A DNA stretch of 6,657 nucleotides. Source: GSA-30 sp036384435. Its GTDB lineage: Bacteria > Pseudomonadota > Gammaproteobacteria > Xanthomonadales > Rhodanobacteraceae. The position numbers and the translations under genes were made by a program. Positions within the stretch are counted from its first letter, which is position 1. Every line of letters starts with the position of its first letter. The notes under the pieces are model-generated. The model made no database searches. It had not been told where the DNA came from and saw only the letters and a list, made by a program, of their open reading frames with translations. Location: contig NZ_DASVMI010000032.1 of the NCBI RefSeq assembly GCF_036384435.1, forward strand, positions 1 to 6,657, given 5' to 3'. Positions 6,215 to 6,657 of this stretch are shown one piece after another.

Positions 6215-6657
6215 ATGCCATGGCCATCGATGAGCAGCGATTTCGCCTGTATCTCGATGCAGGCGTGATCCCGGCGGCTGCATGGGCGCCCTTGAGCGAG
6301 GCGCAGCAAGTGGTGGATCAGGCCAACACGCTGCTGATGCAAGCCCAGGCCGAGCGCGATCAGGTGCTGGAGGATGCGCGTGCGCAGGGCAGGACCGAGG
6401 GAAGTGAACGGGCATTGCGCGATTTTGCGCAGGCGCTCCAGGCCCTGGCCGAAGCGCGTGAGGCGCTGACCCAGGAACTGCGGCGTCGCGCCAGCGAGGT
6501 GGCGATTGGTGTGGTCAAGCACATCGCGCCAGCGATCGGTGCCGAGCGCCTGGTCGCGTCCCTGGTCGCCGAAGCCATGCAGAAGCTGGTGTTCGAGCCG
6601 CACCTGCTGGTGCGCGTACATCCGGATGTCGCGCAGCAGGCGCGTGAGGAAGTCGCC
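6211..6657 (+). CDS. sctL: Type III secretion ATPase stator protein SctL, N-terminal part (3' truncated by window)
   Basis: The frame opens with ATG at 6211, overlapping the sctK stop by four bases (ATGA), with AGGAG at 6198-6202 eight bases upstream. It stays open to the window end, giving 149 residues of a family of about 200-250. The first 50 residues are polar and Gln/Ala-rich. They are followed by a motif ARAQGRTEGSERA (residues 56-68), the AxxxGxxxGxxxA repeat known in FliH/YscL proteins. A long Ala/Leu/Glu/Arg-rich helix runs to about 100, then comes the start of the globular C-terminal domain (GAERLVASLVAEAM, then LLVRVHPDVAQQARE). SctL dimers form the spokes that bind the ATPase SctN and connect it to SctQ on the cytoplasmic face. 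The N-terminal start, with its Leu/Tyr segment RFRLYLDAGVIP, resembles those of HrpB5/YscL. An ATPase gene probably follows beyond the window. Confidence 0.92.
   Translation, partial: MNAMAIDEQRFRLYLDAGVIPAAAWAPLSEAQQVVDQANTLLMQAQAERDQVLEDARAQGRTEGSERALRDFAQALQALAEAREALTQELRRRASEVAIGVVKHIAPAIGAERLVASLVAEAMQKLVFEPHLLVRVHPDVAQQAREEVA

Noticed and set aside
5707..6621. A 304-codon open frame on the minus strand across sctK and sctL
   Set aside because: It spans two real genes and their overlap, has no recognisable domain, and is explained by codon bias on the coding strand.

Overview
The window is a run of seven structural genes of a type III secretion system (injectisome), all on the + strand and tightly packed. 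In order: the 3' end of sctV (export gate), then complete sctC (outer-membrane secretin), sctD (outer ring of the inner-membrane rings), a small gene best read as sctF (needle subunit), sctI (inner rod), sctJ (inner-ring lipoprotein) and sctK (sorting-platform adaptor), and the 5' part of sctL (ATPase stator). G+C is high and coding bias strong, which suits a high-GC beta- or gammaproteobacterium such as a Burkholderiales or Xanthomonadales member. The sequence alone does not fix the genus, or whether the host is a pathogen, plant associate or free-living.

Layout: sctV ends at 474 and sctC starts at 532 after a short leader. sctC-sctD, sctJ-sctK and sctK-sctL overlap by 1, 1 and 4 bases, as expected for translationally coupled genes. 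The only sizeable gap, 3813-3927, lies between sctD and sctF and holds two predicted RNA stem-loops but no gene. A second gap of 28 bases before sctI holds a very strong Shine-Dalgarno sequence inside a small hairpin. No gene-free stretch exceeds 300 bases. There is no RNA gene, mobile element, CRISPR array or long repeat.

How the genes work together: SctC forms the outer-membrane channel. SctD and SctJ form the concentric inner-membrane rings that meet it in the periplasm. SctV in the inner membrane passes substrates into the channel. SctI and SctF are themselves secreted and polymerise into the rod and needle. SctK and SctL sit on the cytoplasmic face, SctK joining SctD to the sorting platform and SctL tethering the ATPase SctN, whose gene probably follows beyond the right edge. 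The order C-D-F-I-J-K-L matches the Yersinia ysc virC operon, but without the small chaperone genes (E, G) and H that are interspersed there, and with sctV placed directly upstream.

This is a known machine, not a new system. The points most worth a second look are post-transcriptional: a CsrA/RsmA-like GGA hexaloop over the sctI ribosome binding site, the paired hairpins before the needle gene, and an unusually long needle candidate with a glycine-rich turn.
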